From: an uncultured Lachnospiraceae bacterium
GTDB taxonomy: Bacteria > Bacillota > Clostridia > Lachnospirales > Lachnospiraceae
Assembly (NCBI GenBank): GCA_910577175.1
Contig: CAJTLU010000014.1
Location: 1 to 64,000 of the forward strand
Direction: 5' to 3'
Length of the DNA stretch: 64,000 nucleotides
Part shown: positions 63,247 to 64,000 of the stretch, in pieces
Layout: each line of letters starts with the position of its first letter
Position numbering within the stretch: the stretch's first letter is position 1
Program-made: the position numbers and the translations under genes
Notes under the pieces: model-generated
What the model was told of the DNA's origin: nothing
Databases searched by the model: none
What the model saw: only the letters and a program-made list of their open reading frames with translations

Positions 63247-64000
63247 TTATGCCAGACGCTCTACAATCAAATCGCCCATTTCCTTCGTGCCGACGAGCTT
63301 TAAACCCTCGGACATAATGTCGCCGGTACGGTATCCTTCATTTAATACGGTATGAATTGCCGCCTCTATCGCATCCGCTTCCTTATCCAGGTCAAAGGAA
63401 TAGCGTAACATCATTGCTGCGGAAAGAATCGTGGCAATCGGATTTGCCTTGTTCTGTCCCGCAATATCCGGCGCCGAACCATGGCTCGGCTCATAAAGTC
63501 CAAGCTTTCCTTCGCCGAGGCTCGCGGAAGACAACATCCCGATGGAGCCGGTCACCATACTTGCCTCATCAGAAAGAATATCGCCGAACATATTCTCCGT
63601 CAAAATCACGTCAAACTGCTTCGGGTCACGGACTAACTGCATCGCACAGTTATCTACCAGCATATCGGAAAGCTCCACGTCCGGATAGTCTGCTGCGGTC
63701 TCCTTGACCACCGCACGCCACAGGCGGGAGGAATCCAGCACATTTGCCTTATCTACGCTGCACACCTTCTTATTGCGCTTTCTGGCGATTTCAAAGCCCC
63801 ATTTTGCAATACGGCGGATTTCATTTTCGTCATATACGAGCGTATCCGTCGCCCTGCGCACTCCGTTCACAGTTTCCGTATGACGCTCGCCGAAATACAG
63901 ACCGCCGGTCAGCTCGCGCATTACCACAAAATCAAACCCTCCCTCGGTAATGTCCGGACGCAGCGGACAGGCTGCCGCCAGCTGCGGGAACAAAACAGCC
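63247..64000 (-). CDS. leuB: 3-isopropylmalate dehydrogenase, C-terminal part (cut by window edge)
   Basis: About 250 codons are visible; the frame is open at position 64000, so the true start lies outside. [15 protein letters not shown], the catalytic Lys in [49 protein letters not shown] and [19 protein letters not shown] are the substrate and NAD sites of IPMDH. It oxidises and decarboxylates 3-isopropylmalate. It precedes leuC by 15 nt; the order leuB-leuC-leuD suggests a leucine operon whose leader is outside the window. Confidence 0.96.
   Translation of the reverse strand, partial: AVLFPQLAAACPLRPDITEGGFDFVVMRELTGGLYFGERHTETVNGVRRATDTLVYDENEIRRIAKWGFEIARKRNKKVCSVDKANVLDSSRLWRAVVKETAADYPDVELSDMLVDNCAMQLVRDPKQFDVILTENMFGDILSDEASMVTGSIGMLSSASLGEGKLGLYEPSHGSAPDIAGQNKANPIATILSAAMMLRYSFDLDKEADAIEAAIHTVLNEGYRTGDIMSEGLKLVGTKEMGDLIVERLA

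Overview
The window looks like a chromosomal segment of a motile, low-to-mid GC Firmicute of the class Clostridia, most likely Lachnospiraceae. Ribosomal and factor genes have Firmicute gene order. Strong AGGAGG ribosome binding sites and sigma-A promoters with 17-nt spacers are common. The mreB-flgF-flgG-rod-binding cluster, comF next to a YvyF-type flagellar protein, and yjfB point to a flagellated member. No rRNA, tRNA, CRISPR array or complete insertion sequence was found.

Layout. Positions 1-6.8 kb are accessory: a partial unknown gene, an AraC-type HTH fused to a HerA/DUF87-like ATPase, a Gfo/Idh/MocA oxidoreductase, a flavin-binding split-barrel protein, an XRE/GyrI-like regulator and an S66 peptidase. 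Positions 7-11.7 kb hold the str operon (rpsL, rpsG, fusA, tuf). Positions 11.7-20 kb hold a reverse-strand signalling operon (PAS kinase, HD-GYP, CheA-like kinase, receiver) followed by a putative glycosidase, a DUF4349 lipoprotein and recJ. Two copies of a structured intergenic repeat flank this block. Positions 20-27 kb carry a SEC-C protein, a two-gene sufCB set, yigZ, a class A penicillin-binding protein and luxS. Positions 27-33 kb carry a heterodimeric ABC exporter, a LiaF-like/DUF4097 operon and rubredoxin.

Positions 33-41 kb hold infC-rpmI-rplT with an L20-type attenuated leader, an NlpC/P60 endopeptidase, trxB, yjfB, a CPBP protease, an acyl-ACP thioesterase and a CvfB-like S1 protein. 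Positions 40.6-47.5 kb hold yvyF, comF, recD2 and the mreB-flagellar rod operon. Positions 47.8-50.5 kb carry a small membrane protein and a degenerate-GGDEF/EAL phosphodiesterase. Positions 50.7-58.8 kb form a tight five-gene operon (SWIM zinc finger, DUF5691, MoxR-type AAA+, DUF5682, VWA/CoxE-like) with its own promoter and terminator. The remainder has two XRE regulators, aroC and leuDCB, with leuB cut by the window edge.

Themes. The HD-GYP and EAL proteins suggest that c-di-GMP turnover is coupled to the flagellar and cell-wall genes here. The best candidate for a poorly described system is the five-gene MoxR/VWA/SWIM operon. Next are the AraC-HerA chimera, which looks like a recombination product at the edge of a larger accessory locus, and the two-copy structured repeat.
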